Of a DNA stretch of 64,000 bases, positions 12,535 through 23,455 are shown piece after piece. Numbering within the stretch: the first letter of the stretch is position 1; the number at the start of each line of letters is the position of its first letter. The translations under genes were made by a program, and so were the position numbers. The DNA comes from Meloidogyne chitwoodi (lineage: Eukaryota; Nematoda; Chromadorea; Rhabditida; Meloidogynidae). The DNA lies in assembly GCA_015183035.1 (NCBI GenBank), contig JACZZP010000010.1:2108001-2172000 (forward strand). The letters are read 5' to 3'. The notes below the pieces were generated by a model. It saw nothing but the letters and a program-made list of their open reading frames with translations, ran no database searches and was not told the origin of the DNA.

Positions 12535-13740
12535 ATAAATAGTATATATATTTTTTATTGAAAAAAAATATATAAATTTTTAATTGTTAAATATTAAGAT
12601 TTTTGTAAAATAAATAAACATTATTTAATTTTGTCAAATTATTACATACTTTTCAATTTTTATTTTATTTTTTAATTTAATTTTGTTCTCATTTTCTTTC
12701 CGCAAATAGTATGTCTTCCGAATTTTTTGGAGGTAAATTTTTTTTTTTATTTTTTCTTATTATCATTAGCTTTCTTAGTAAAGAATTATTCTTTCTCTCT
12801 TAAAAATTTAATAAAATAATTCTTTTAGTAATCTGTTTGATTTTTAAAACTAAATGCTGTCTAAACAACTGTTTCGTCACTGAAAATATTTTCTTTTACT
12901 AGATATAAAAAAAATTTTTTTATTTAATTTTAAATTTAATCTTTTTGAATTTTAATTTTTTATTTTAAAAATTGTAAACTTTTTTTTAAATTAATTTTAA
13001 CGTTTCTATGTTAAACTTCGAAATGACGAGAAAAATTGTTGATTTTATCAGAACTTAAGTAATATTTCTATTTTTTGATATTTTTCATAATTTTTTGACT
13101 CAAATTTCGGGCCGCAAATGTCGTGGTGACAATTTACTTAATATTCATCAAAATGATCTTCACAAAAAAATAGACGCGAAAAATTAATTAATTTTGGCGT
13201 TTTGTAATTTTAAAATTTAATTTTCTTTTAATTTTTTCGTTTATTTTTTTCTTTGTTTTTTTCCTTTTTACCGTCTAAACTTCTTTCTATTCATCGTTTT
13301 TATTTAATTTTATAAACTTTAACCTTAAATTTCTTTTTTTAATTTTAAAATGTTCTGAAAAGCTGATCTTTTCTAATTTTAGCAAAATTATTTCGAAATA
13401 ATATTTTAAAGGAGATTATTTTACTGAGCAAACACATAAACACTAGGCAAACAAATTTATATTTTTAGCAATAAGGACTTAATATATTTTAAATGTACTT
13501 TGTTGTGGTTATTTTTTACCCAAAAAGTATTTTCAATTATTTTTTAACCTATAAGGTCATTTAATTAAAATAAGTTTGTATCGTCTCGTGTGGTTAAGTG
13601 CTTGTCTGTTGGACTACAATGTGAAATTGTTTGGGTTCGAATCCACTTAGGGGAAACGATTTTAATTTACTTCTTTATTCATTATTTATCACTTTTTATT
13701 AATTTTTAATTTAATTTTTTAGAGTTTAATTTTGTAATAA
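12535..13740. other. Intergenic or 5' leader region of the MFSD8-like gene
   Basis: About 1.2 kb without a convincing coding exon. A short ATG-led stretch at 12712 (MSSEFFG) is followed by a good donor (GTAAAT). If spliced to the acceptor TTTTTTTAG just before the MFSD8 exon it runs into a stop, so it could only be a 5' leader exon. A tRNA-like element lies at 13581-13659. Confidence 0.4.
13581..13659 (+). other. tRNA-like element with a near-complete acceptor stem
   Basis: The 5' end TCGTCTC and the 3' end GAAACGA pair over seven positions with one mismatch, 79 bases apart. Between them are an A-box-like GTGTGGTTAAGTGC and a B-box-like GGGTTCGAATCC. The D arm seems shortened, the T stem is imperfect, and I could not assign an anticodon. 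It may be a decayed Ser/Leu-type tRNA or the head of a short interspersed element. Confidence 0.5.
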
Positions 13741-16700
13741 ATGGCCGCACAACGAATATCTTTGGAAAACGACGGATACTCTAATGATAAAAATTCTATT
13801 GCAGCTTTAAATGAAGAACCTTCTTCATCTTCTTCAATTTCTTCTTTTGATGCGAACAAAATAATAATGAGTGTTGGGAATGAAGGAGCACCGTCAGATA
13901 AGGTTTTTTTTTAATTATTTTATATTTTCTGAGGTCTTAGGATTTTTACAAATAAAAAAAATTCTCGTAACAGTGCAAATTTTTTTTATTTATTATTAAA
14001 AAATAATGAATCATTACATTATTTGATAAAATTATTACTCTTTGTAAAAAAAATTCTTTCTTTATTTAGTCTTTCTCGGTTTTATATTAATTTATCTTTG
14101 TGTTACTTTTATTTTTTCTTGAAAAATGATTATTTAGGTAATTGAGTTTTTATCACTTTTTTTTTTAATTTTTTATTTTATTCTATTTAAGCATTTTAAT
14201 TAAATAATAATAATAATTTTCATCTTTTTTAGATTGATTTTCGAATTAATTCACCTAAAAATTCGAAGGAAATGGATGATAATTTGAATGCTTCTTCTCC
14301 GTTATTGGACAAAAATCAACAGGTTTATTACTTTAAAAATAATTTTTAAGTCTAATTTTCAGCAAAAATCTCCTAAAAAATATTTAAATATTCCTTCACA
14401 AAATACAACAATAATTCAGCAATCATCTTCATTTGCTTCAGTAGACTCTGTTCGGTCTGATTGGCGATCTCTTTATATTTGCACATTTTTGACTTTTTGT
14501 TCTGCAGTGCAATTTTCTCTTTATTTTTCTTCTATGAGGCCATATTTACAAATTGTTTGTTTAAATTATTTTTTTAATTTAAAATCCTTGAATAAAATAT
14601 ACTTTTTTAATGATATTCTTGGGATTTTTACTTATTTTTAACCTTTATTACTGCATTAAAGAGCAATTTGTTTGATGTCTCTTTGGTCGAGTGGTTAAAG
14701 CTTTATCATCTGGGCGAAACAATTATATCATTTAAATCTTTCTTTTACATTAATTTTTTTTTAAATATTAATTTCAAATTTAAGATGGATACTTCCGCCT
14801 CAGAAAATTTTTTCGGGTATATCGTTGCTAGTTACTCCCTCGGACAGATGATAACTTCACCTATTGTTGGATATTTATCTAACAGACTTAAAAAGGTTTT
14901 TTTATTTAAATTTATAAATTAATTTATTTAAAAAAATTAAGATTCGTCATTTACTTTATATTGGCATATTTCTAGCTTTTATAGGCAATGCTCTTTATAT
15001 GTGTGTACATTTATTTTCAATTGAAAGAAGAAAATATGTTTTGCTTATTGGACGTTTTATTACGGGAATTGGATCGAGTTAGGTTTTCTTTAAATAATTA
15101 TTTATTTAAATTTAAAGAAATGTCTTTTAAGGTAATATAAGTTTATTGAAAGCTTATGCTTCCACAGCAAGTACTGAAAGAGATCGTTCACGTGCAATTG
15201 CACTTGTGACTGGAGGAGTTGCTTTAGGGATGACGATGGGACCAGGTTTTACATTAATTAATTAAATATTCACTGAATTAATTGTTTTTTTAATTAAAAA
15301 ATTTAATTTATGAGGTTGTGGGTTCGAACCCGCTTGAGAGTCATGAATTTTATATTACTTAAAAATACTAAAAAATGCCCAATTCTTTTTATTTTTAAGC
15401 TTTTCAACTACTTTTTACTCCAATTGGATATCCAGGACCAGATATTCTCATTTCTGGCTTAATGCTTTCGATGTATACTGCCCCAGCTTTAATGGCTTGT
15501 ATAATGAATGCAGTCAATGCTTTTTGTATTTTTGCTTTTTTTCATGAAGTTTATACTGGATTGATAAGTTCGGTTAGTTTCTTTTATTATCTTTCACATT
15601 TGTTGATTTTTTTATTTAAAAAATTTTTTAATTATGATGTTTTTGGGGGTCATGGGTTCGAACCCGTTCGAGGTCAAAAATTTTATTTTTATTTAAAAAG
15701 TGTTTTTAGTAAATAAAAATATTAATTAAAATTATTTTTTAATTTTATTTGGGTATTTAATAAATTTTAATTTAATTTATTTTTTAATTTTTTTACAGAA
15801 AACTCTGCTTACTCGAAATGAACTACCTTTACCAAAAATTGATAAAAGTGCTCTATTTTTGTGTTATTTGACTCGTTTTACTCAAATGTTTATTAATACA
15901 AATTTAGAAACGTTAATTTTAAATTTTTATTTTTTTTAAATTATTATTATTTTTTAGTTTGGGTGCTTCTTTAGCAATGGTTTTGTTTGCTTGGACGCGT
16001 ACCGAAACTGTCAAATATTTTTCTCTTGCAGTTAGTTTATTTAATTAATTTTATTTATTATTTTATTTTTTTTTAATTTTAATTTTTTTAATTTTAAATT
16101 TTTATTTTATTTATTTAATTAGCAAGCAATAATGTCTCTTCTAGCTTTTTTAATTTATCTTTGCTTTATTATGTTTCGCTTTGATAGATTGTTCGTTTTT
16201 TAATTATCTTTTTTATTTAAAAATTAATTTATTAAATTTTTTTTAGTCTACGTGAACGTGTAAATTTAATTGTTTCATTATTTGCTTTACTTCTTTTCCA
16301 TATTTTGACTTATTCTTATCCTTTTTTGTCTGGAGAAATTACTACATACTCTAGCAAAGGTTTATTTTTAATTATTTAAAAAGAATTAGTTAAATATTTA
16401 AATTTTAAACAATTTAAAAATTAATGACCACCAAGAGGGTTCGAACCCGCGACCCCCTAAAAAAAGTTAATTAATTAAAATTTTATTTAAAAAATTTAAG
16501 ATTTTCATTTAAATGATACTGATAGTGAAAATATTGAAGAACATGTTGGTTGTGATAATTCAATATTTTCTTGGTGTGATTCTGTTAGGCCTATCAATCC
16601 ATTTTATTTTTATATTTGCTATATTTTATTTATTGGATTAGCTTTTCCAAATATTAATGTAGCTTTGAATACATTATTTTCTAAAATTATTGGACCTAGG

Positions 16701-17682
16701 TTTTTTATTTTATTTTAAAATTTTCTTTTTAATTTTTTTTAGAAGACAAGGATTTCAACAAGGCTTATTACAAATGGCGGGGGGATCTGCACGTATGGTT
16801 GGACCAGTGGTTATTAGGTTTTGTTTTTATTTTCTCTAATTAAATGTTTTGTTTTCCGGAATGTTTTAATAAAATTCTGATTTTGCTTTTTCCGGAATGT
16901 TTTTATATTTTTTTCCGGAATGTTTTTGTATTTTTTCCGGATGTTTTTGTATTTTTTCCGGAATGTTTTTGTATTTTTTCCGGAATGTTTTTGTATTTTT
17001 TCCGGAATGTTTTTGTATTTTTTCCGGAATGTTTTTGTATTTTTTCCGGAATGTTTTTATATATTTTCCGGAATGTTTTAATAAAATTCTGATTTTTATA
17101 TTTTCCGGAATGTTTTAATAAAATTCTGATTTATTTATTTTTATCTCCCTTTACTTTTTATTTTTCAGTATTCTCTACTCTGCATATGGGCCACAAAGTG
17201 CATGTAATTTTTTAATTTTAATTTTTTTACAATAATTAAAATTTTAGGGTTAATGGAAATGGCTGTTATCGCACTAAATTTGGCACTTCTTTTTACTTGT
17301 TATGGAAGGATGGTTCCTTTGGATATTTCTCCATTAATTAGAACATCAACAGCAACTTTAAACGAAAGTAATGAAATATTAAAAGAAAATGGAGAATCTT
17401 CAATATTAAAAGAAGAAAATAGAAAAGTAAATGGTACTAGTATAAATTCAAAAAGTGTAGAAAATAAAATTGTTAATGAAAAGACAAAATTAATGGAAAA
17501 TATTGACAACAATGGTGATAAGAAAAGAAAAATAAAAAGGTTTTTTTAATTAAAAAGTTTTTTTTAATTCATTTTAAAATTTTAGCACAGAAAAATCAAA
17601 GAAAATCGAAAATAAAAATGATGAACAAAAAAATAATGACAACAATACAATTAATAGAGTGGCTAGCTTGGATTTGGAATAA
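13741..17682 (+). CDS. Major facilitator superfamily transporter, MFSD8/CLN7 type
   Basis: A lysosomal or endosomal multi-pass transporter; the human homologue MFSD8/CLN7 is mutated in neuronal ceroid lipofuscinosis. A Ser/Asn-rich cytoplasmic N-terminus of about 120 residues leads into transmembrane segment 1 (YICTFLTFCSAVQFSLYFSS). Then come FFGYIVASYSLGQMITSPIV and GYLSNRLKK, which occupies the place of the loop 2-3 motif of the superfamily, RFITGIGSSNISLLKAY, and ERDRSRAIALVTGGVALGMT. C-terminal segments include PFYFYICYILFIGLAFPNIN and RRQGFQQGLLQMAGGSAR. The tail is a long Asn/Lys/Glu-rich cytoplasmic stretch ending RVASLDLE before TAA at 17680-17682. Introns carry four tRNA-like elements and one CCGGAATG satellite. 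MFSD8 is the best match I recognise; another lysosomal family member is possible. Confidence 0.85.
14672..14730 (+). other. tRNA 5'-half-like element in MFSD8 intron
   Basis: GTCTCTTTGGTCGAGTGGTT followed by AAAGC is a strong A-box/D-arm match of the Ser/Leu type. No T arm is recognisable downstream, so this is a 5' half or a decayed copy. Confidence 0.5.
15311..15345 (+). other. tRNA T-arm-like fragment in MFSD8 intron
   Basis: GAGGTTGTGGGTTCGAACCC, then GCTTGAGAGTCATGA: B-box/T-arm-like and nearly palindromic. No A box upstream. Confidence 0.45.
15643..15676 (+). other. tRNA T-arm-like fragment in MFSD8 intron
   Basis: GGGGGTCATGGGTTCGAACC, then CGTTCGAGGTCA: same kind of fragment as at 15311, one intron further on. 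Confidence 0.45.
16421..16458 (-). other. tRNA T-arm-like fragment in MFSD8 intron
   Basis: On the minus strand AGGGGGTCGCGGGTTCGAAC, then CCTCTTGGTGGTCATT. It aligns with the OPA1-intron fragment at 8210-8243, including the leading G run and the trailing CATTA. Confidence 0.45.
16853..17130 (+). repeat. Intronic CCGGAATG tandem repeat, ~22-bp unit
   Basis: Roughly a dozen copies of a unit of about 22 bp (TTTTCCGGAATGTTTTTGTA), flanked on both sides by copies that also contain AATAAAATTCTGATTTTT. The longer form is the same as the 39-bp repeat in the Dishevelled intron at 20.6 kb. Open frames across it encode only the repeated translation and are not genes. Confidence 0.95.
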
Positions 17683-18301
17683 TCGTGTTTTATTGTTTTT
17701 ATGTATTTTGTTTTGATAGGGAATGTTTTTATATATTTTTATGTTTTATAAAATAATATTTTTTGTGTTTTCCGGAAAGTTTTACAATAATTTTGACTTC
17801 GTTTTTACTTTGTTGGAGGATTGTTTTGGTGCTAAACTTGAGTGCGACACTGAAACGATTTTTATGTTTTTCCGGAAAGTTTTGTATTTTATTAAACCCA
17901 GAACTACAATCTAATTCATTCCCTATCACTTTTTAATTTAATTTTTAAAAACCGGTTTTTTCAATGCATTTAAAAAAATAATGTTAAAATTTTTATAAAT
18001 TTATTTTAATTTTAGAAATTTTTTTTAAAATTTCTATGGTTTGCAAACCTTTTATCTTTTTTTCAAATTTTATTATAAAATTCAGTTTTTAATTTTGTAA
18101 TGATTGTCTCAAAAAAAACCCTTTCAGACTCTAGTGTCCTCTTATTTTAATTTTGGATTTAATGTCATTTTAATTGTAAAATGCCAAAATTATTTTTCAA
18201 AAAATAGCGCCTTAAATTAAGCGTTGAATTAATAATTCTTTGTTTGAATAATTAATTGATTAAATTTTGTTTTTTTTTTCAGTTTAAAGATTAATTCTAA
18301 A
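17683..18301. other. Intergenic region MFSD8-Dishevelled
   Basis: Contains the 215-bp inverted-repeat element and then about 370 bp of AT-rich sequence. TTTTTTTTTCAG lies about 20 bases before the Dishevelled ATG and is a likely cis- or trans-splice acceptor. Confidence 0.5.
17714..17928. mobile_element. Possible 215-bp element with 12-bp terminal inverted repeats
   Basis: TGATAGGGAATG at 17714-17725 is perfectly inverted at 17917-17928 (CATTCCCTATCA). The interior carries two TTTTCCGGAAAGTTTT copies (about 17767 and 17869). No clear target duplication and no coding capacity, so it would be a non-autonomous element if it is one. It lies 31 bp after the MFSD8 stop codon. Confidence 0.4.
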
Positions 18302-21300
18302 ATGGAAAATAAAGAAAATAATAATTCAGAAAATATTTCTTCAATTATTGAGACAGAAACTAAAAAATCAATTATTGGTGAAATGGATAATGCTGATAAA
18401 ATTGAAGAACACGAGCCTTTGACTACTAAGGTTTTATTTTTAATTTAAAAGTGTTTAGTAAAATGGTAGATTAGATTTTGGTCTTCCTATATTTCAGAAT
18501 ATTCCTTAAATAAAGCTTGCAAATATTGATTTGTGTTAGAAAGATTGTTTGGTTAAGTTGGGTGAACTAATGTTCTTCGGGTCGGTGGTTGGAGGTTCGA
18601 TTCCTCTCGATGTAATTTTATATTTTCAACATTAATTTTGCTCAATTAATGATTTAAAATATATTTTTTCAATTCCAAATTTAATAATTATTTTTTTAGA
18701 TCTATTATTATGTTGATGACCAACAAACACCTTATTCAACAGAAGTTCCCGTTCCTCCATCAAAAATTACTTTATCTGATTTTAAAAGTTATATAACCAA
18801 ACGAAGTTATAAATATTATTGTAAAGTTATGGATACAGCGTTAAATTCGTTTGTTTAATTTTTCCTAAATAATTTCTAAAAATTTAATTTTTTAGAGAAG
18901 TAAAAGCTGAGATTCGTGATGAATATGATTGTTTAAAGCCTTGTGCAAATGGTCGATTTGAGTTATTTCTTTTATCTGAAAATGCTCCATTAGAACAGCA
19001 AAAGCATCACCATCAACGACAAGTTTTGGCTCCTACACATTTTCAGGTTTTTTAATTTAAAATTAATTTAATCTTATTAGAGACATTTTTGTCTTAATTT
19101 ATTCTTCTGATTAAATAATTCTTTCAACATTTTTTAGTCGCAAAAGAATTGTGGAGTTCGTGCTTCTATGATGGGAGGAAAACGTCCAGCATCTCACTAT
19201 ATTATGGATAATCATAAAAAATTTGTAGATGGAGGGAGCAGTCCTGAAGATGAAAATAATCAATTATTTGGTGATTCTAATTGTGTTAGCAGTTTATCCG
19301 ATGGAGATTCACAGTTTGATTTTTTATAAATAAATTAGTTTGGCCTCGAACGGGTTCGAACCTTTAACCCTTTTTACTTTTTAGATATACAACAGATTTT
19401 ACTAGTGTTTCTCGACAACATCATTTGACTTCTCGTTATGCTCTTCACAATAATCAATATAATAAAGGACAAAGTTCAAAGCCTTATTGGACTCGTGAAA
19501 AGCGTAAACGTTATCGACGTCAACGTTCACCTCCATCATCTTTTCTTTCTTCAACTTTTGATGATACTGAAGTTTCTATGGCTGTGGATTTAATTACTGT
19601 ATATTATTTTAATTTTAAAAATTACGGACTCTGTCAGATTCGAACTCTGATCCATTTAACAACTTTAAAATTCTTCAAAAAATTTAAATTAATTTCTAAT
19701 TATTATTTTTTGTTTACAAAAGGTCACATTTAATATGGACACTCGTCGTCCTTTTGGAATGTCTGTTGTTGTAAAACGTAATCGTTTCTTTTATGGAATT
19801 ATTGTTCATGAAGTATCGCCAAGTTTGTTTAATTTTATAAAATTAAAATTATTTTTAAAATTTATTTAGATAGTTTAGTAGCTTTGGATGGTCGAATTAA
19901 ACCTGGTTTTATTTTACTTGAAATTAATGGAATTGCATTGGATGAATATGAAACACCAGAAGCTGCTGTTAATGTTCTTTCTTCTTCTGTTAGACAAGCT
20001 GTTGAAAGCAGAGGGTTTTTTTTTATTTTTTTTTAATTTATTAATTTTTCTTTTAGTCAATTAAAATTGACCTGTGCCCGTGGAGATGTGCCTGCACCTG
20101 CGCATAATATTTTTCATCCTCCACAGTCAGAGCCTGTTCGACCTATTGATCCTACTGCTTGGGTGCACCACACAAATGCTGCACGTGGTTTAGATGCTAT
20201 GATGATTGGTTAATTATTTATTTTTTTAATTTTAAAAATTTAAATAAGCTCATCCAGATGCTTCATCTCCATCAGCGTTTATTCCAAAAACGACAATTTA
20301 TTCTAATGCTATATCTTCTGCTGCTTTTAATAATAATAACATTATAACTGCTTCTATTGGAAAAGGTTTTTTTTAATTAATTAAAAATTAATTATTTTTT
20401 TATTTTTTAGCAGCAATGTTTTCAATAAATAATCGCCAACAACAATTTGCTTCAGAACAAAAAATAATTAATGGAGATGGTTTGAGGCTGATACAAAATC
20501 CATCAACAGAAATTACAACATCTTCCGGAAATTCTTCATTAGAATGTTCAATTGGACAATTACAGCAACATCAACAAATTGAGAATATAAAACAAACATT
20601 ACAAACACAACAAGGTTTGCATTTATTTATATTTGCCGGAATTTTTTAATAAAATTCTGATTTTTGTGTATTTTCCGGAATGTTTTAATAAAATTCTGAT
20701 TTTTGTACATTTTCCGGAATGTTTTAATAAAGTTCTGATTTTTGTGTATTTTCCGGAATGTTTTAATAAAGTTCTGATTTTTGTGTATTTTCCGGAATGT
20801 TTTAATAAAGTTCTGATTTTTGTATATTTTCCGGAATTTTTAATAAAGTTCTGATTTTTGTGTATTTTCCGGAATGTTTTAATAAAGTTCTGATTTTTGT
20901 GTATTTTCCGGAATGTTTTAATAAAGTTCTGATTTTTGTGTATTTTCCGGAATGTTTTAATAAAGTTCTGTTTTTTGTGTATTTTCCGGAATGTTTTAAT
21001 AAAGTTCTGATTTTTGTGTATTTTCCGGAATGTTTTAATAAAATTCTTTTTTTCCGGAATGTTTTAATAAAATTCTGATTCTAATTGTTTTAAATTTTCA
21101 TTTTTAGTACAGCGACAACAAACATATAAACATTTTAAAGAAAAGAATAAAATGTTTGGAGGAAAAAAAGTTGGAGGTATTACAAGTGTTATAAGGCGTT
21201 TAATGTGTATACATTCAAATGCCAGTCCAAGTCCAAAAAGTAGTAGCGATGAAAAAGACAACAAGAATATTAAAAGAAAAGCTTCTGATAAAGGAAAGGA

Positions 21301-21316
21301 TAAAGGTAAAAAATAA
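18302..21316 (+). CDS. Dishevelled protein with DIX and PDZ domains, DEP domain not found
   Basis: Cytoplasmic scaffold of Wnt signalling. After an acidic N-terminus the DIX domain runs from IYYVDDQQTPYSTEVPVPPS through LSDFKSYITKRSYKYYCKVM to CANGRFELFL; this domain polymerises Dishevelled and recruits Axin. A Ser/Arg-rich linker (KRKRYRRQRSPPSSF) leads into the PDZ domain, from ITVTFNMDTRRPFGMSVVVK, IKPGFILLEINGIALDEYET, to QLKLTCARGD. The next segment, EPVRPIDPTAWVHHTNAARG, is the conserved stretch just after PDZ in Dishevelled proteins. Normally a DEP domain follows; here there are only Asn/Gln-rich exons, a satellite-filled intron and a basic last exon (KMFGGKKVGGITSVIRRLMC, then SPSPKSSSDEKDNK). 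Stop TAA is at 21314-21316. C. elegans has three paralogues (dsh-1, dsh-2, mig-5); I cannot choose between them. Confidence 0.88.
18535..18615 (+). other. tRNA-like element in Dishevelled intron
   Basis: TGTTTGGTTAAGTTGG is A-box-like. GGAGGTTCGATTCCTCT forms a good T arm (five pairs, one G-T). Anticodon arm not assigned. Confidence 0.5.
19338..19375 (-). other. tRNA T-arm-like fragment in Dishevelled intron
   Basis: Minus strand reads GGGTTAAAGGTTCGAACCCG, then TTCGAGGCCAAA. The right end (CCCGTTCGAG) matches the fragments at 15643 and 51277. Confidence 0.45.
19621..19662. other. tRNA T-arm-like fragment in Dishevelled intron
   Basis: TCAGATTCGAACTCTGA forms a perfect 5-bp stem with a seven-base TTCGAAC loop on the plus strand. 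The complementary strand also carries GTTCGAATCT, so orientation is undecided. Confidence 0.4.
20625..21085 (+). repeat. Intronic 39-bp tandem repeat with CCGGAATG and TTCTGATT
   Basis: About eleven copies at a regular 39-bp period, each containing TTTTCCGGAATGTTTTAATA followed by AAGTTCTGATTTTTGTGT. It fills the intron before the last Dishevelled exon. Six-frame translation gives a repeated low-complexity peptide that is not a gene. Confidence 0.96.
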
Positions 21317-22111
21317 ACAATTGGTGAAATTTTGAATTTTGTCAATTGACTAAATCTGAATTTTAATTTTTTTGCCATATTTTATATTTTTATCAAGTTA
21401 TTTTTTGTATTAATTTTGATTTTTCTGCCATAATTTTTGATAATCTTTTAAAACCCAAATTTATTTTTTAAAGTCAGGGCTCCTATTAAAATTTTTTTCT
21501 TAAAAAATCAAATTTTAAATTTATCGGAGCTCTATTTCCTATAATCTTTCTTATTTTCACTTACATTCATTAAAAGGAATTATTTTACACATAAATAAAG
21601 TTCTGTAAAACATGTGTTTTTTCAACAAACTTAAGGAAAACAACAGTATTGAGCATTTTCTAACTTTCCGGAAAACACAAATACTTTTCTGAACATTCAA
21701 AAAAAACATTTTAAATATTCTCAAAACATTTTAAGTATCTAAACACTTAAACTTTTTTAAGCTAACAAACAAGTTTTACAAAAGAAAAGTTTTCAAAACA
21801 TTTTATTTACAACAAAAAACATTTACAATAGAGGCAGTGAAAACACAAATATACAAAACAATATTTATGGTGAAAAAAAAACAAGTTTATATATAATAGG
21901 CACACAAAAGAAATTATACACACAAAATTAGGAGGAAATGGAATAATGGGAGAGAAAGGGAATATATATATACATAATTTATAGAGGGAAATCTTACAAT
22001 TATTTATTTTTGATTTTCTCATTCTTGTTGTTCTCTCCCTCAGTGTGTGCCAATTTTTGCTCTTCAGATTGTAGATGACCTCATCGCTCTGCTCCAACTG
22101 ACGTGCTGCCT
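21317..22111. other. Region between convergent gene ends
   Basis: 3' flanks of Dishevelled and of the minus-strand membrane-protein gene. Holds one TTTCCGGAAAAC (about 21666) and dispersed AAACATTTT repeats. The part nearest 22111 remains an open frame on the minus strand and may be coding (see next gene). Confidence 0.5.
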
Positions 22112-23315
22112 TCACTAAAAAAATAAAAAATTTTTAAAAAATTAAAAATAAATAATAAATTTACCTCTTCCTCTTCACCCTCGCCTCCTTCTTCTCCTTC
22201 ATCCTCGCCTCCTTTGCTTTCCGCACTGGCAGGTTTGGCACCATCTTCTTCTTTGCCATCACCAGCTTCAGTGCCCGCTTCTTTTGCCGTTCCTTCCTCT
22301 CCACTCTTCTCTCCTGCCGATTTGGTACCTGCATCAACTGTCTTTGATCCTTCAGCGCCTTCCTTCTTCTCACCATCATCTTTCGTCTTCGATCCTGTTC
22401 CATCGGCAGTATTTGCTTCTGAACTGGCACCAGCAGCAGCAGCAGAGGCAGTTGACTTTATTCCCGCTTCGGTGTCTCCTCCCTTGCCCTCATCCTCCTT
22501 TTTGTCCTTGCACAAAAAGCAGTATAGAACAACACTAAGAATGCCGCAACTAAAAATTCTTCAAAAATAAATTTTTGAACAATTTTTTAAAGAAAAAATA
22601 ATAAACTTACATGACAAGGAAGACAACAATGCCAACAACAATAAAGATGAAGGAGTTTTCCTTCTCGGTTGGTTTAGCAGCTGCATCAGTTTTTGCAGTT
22701 GCTGAAGTAGCCGCTGTTTTCGCCGTCGACTTCGTACTCCCTTGACTCTCTGTTGTCTCTAATACCTCGGGGGTACCTTCTGTCGACGAACTGTTGTCTT
22801 CTGATTTATCCGTTGTTGCTAGAAGAGTCTCGTTTGATGATGTAGTAGTGCCATTGCTGTCCAACTGAAATTTGTTAAAAATTAGATTAAAGCATTATTT
22901 TATTAAAAAAATTTAATTTACCGGAGATGGTGCCGTTTCCAAAGACTTAGAGTCGTTGTTGGTAGATTCATCCTTTGGGTCTGCAGGTAGAGTTGGAGGC
23001 AGCGTTTCCTTCGGGTCCTTGTCGTCCTCCTGACGTTGTTCCTGACGTTGTTCTCGTTGTCCGCGTTGTCCTTGTAGTGGCCTTCGAGCCCTTCCACCCT
23101 TCCTCATAGCACCAGAAGACATCTTTGTTGGCGGCAATGACGGTTGAGTAGAATTTTGGTCCTTAATTTGTTAAAATTAAATTAATATAATCAACAAAAA
23201 TTAATTTAAAATTTACCTGAACAGTTGTTTCATTCTTTTGACCTTCAACAATCATTGGCAACAGCAGCAGAAGAGAAGACAAAAGAACCAGCGCCATCAT
23301 TTTTGACGGTGACAT
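22112..23315 (-). CDS. Type I membrane protein with acidic Ala/Glu/Gly/Lys-rich tail, not recognised
   Basis: I do not recognise the family. The start ATG gives a clear signal peptide (MMALVLLSSLLLLLPMIVEG) followed by a Pro/Gln/Arg/Ser/Thr-rich presumed extracellular part with several N-glycosylation sequons (NGT, NST, NET). A hydrophobic helix of about 28 residues (FIFIVVGIVVFLVICGILSV, continuing) is followed by CFLCKDKKEDEGKGG, with cysteines at the membrane edge that could be acylated. The cytoplasmic tail is about 110 residues of Ala, Glu, Gly, Lys and Ser repeats ending in acidic residues. Four exons are confirmed by in-frame junctions. The end is uncertain: the first AG acceptor after the tail exon puts TGA at once at 22112-22114, but a second AG three codons on (TGAAG) keeps the frame open to about 21807. 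Composition is much less AT-rich than the neighbours. Confidence 0.65.
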
Positions 23316-23455
23316 TCTTTGTTGTTGTTGTTGTAGAGAAGAACACGTACGTTGAGAGTGTTGAAGAGCGTTGTTGTTGGGTCGATGAGTTGACGAGACT
23401 TTGTAGGTGATAGTTGTTTAGGATTAAAGTTTGAGAAAAAGTTGGAAGCTTTTAT
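23316..23455. promoter_or_regulatory. Short divergent promoter region
   Basis: Only 140 bp separate the start codons of the minus-strand membrane protein and the plus-strand small basic protein. The strip is less AT-rich and, on the minus strand, contains CAACAACAACAACAA just before the ATG, typical of a 5' leader. Confidence 0.5.

Noticed and set aside
12712..12732. Alternative start exon (MSSEFFG) for the MFSD8-like gene
   Set aside because: Splicing to the next acceptor reaches a stop within a few codons; at most a leader exon.
20633..21078. Two open frames of repeated PECFNKVLIFVYF peptide
   Set aside because: They are translations of the 39-bp intronic satellite inside the Dishevelled gene; the period is a multiple of three, which keeps a frame open by chance.
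22214..22570. Long plus-strand open frames rich in Ser/Pro/Leu
   Set aside because: They are antisense shadows of the acidic Ala/Glu/Gly/Lys-rich exon on the minus strand, which has a signal peptide and in-frame junctions.
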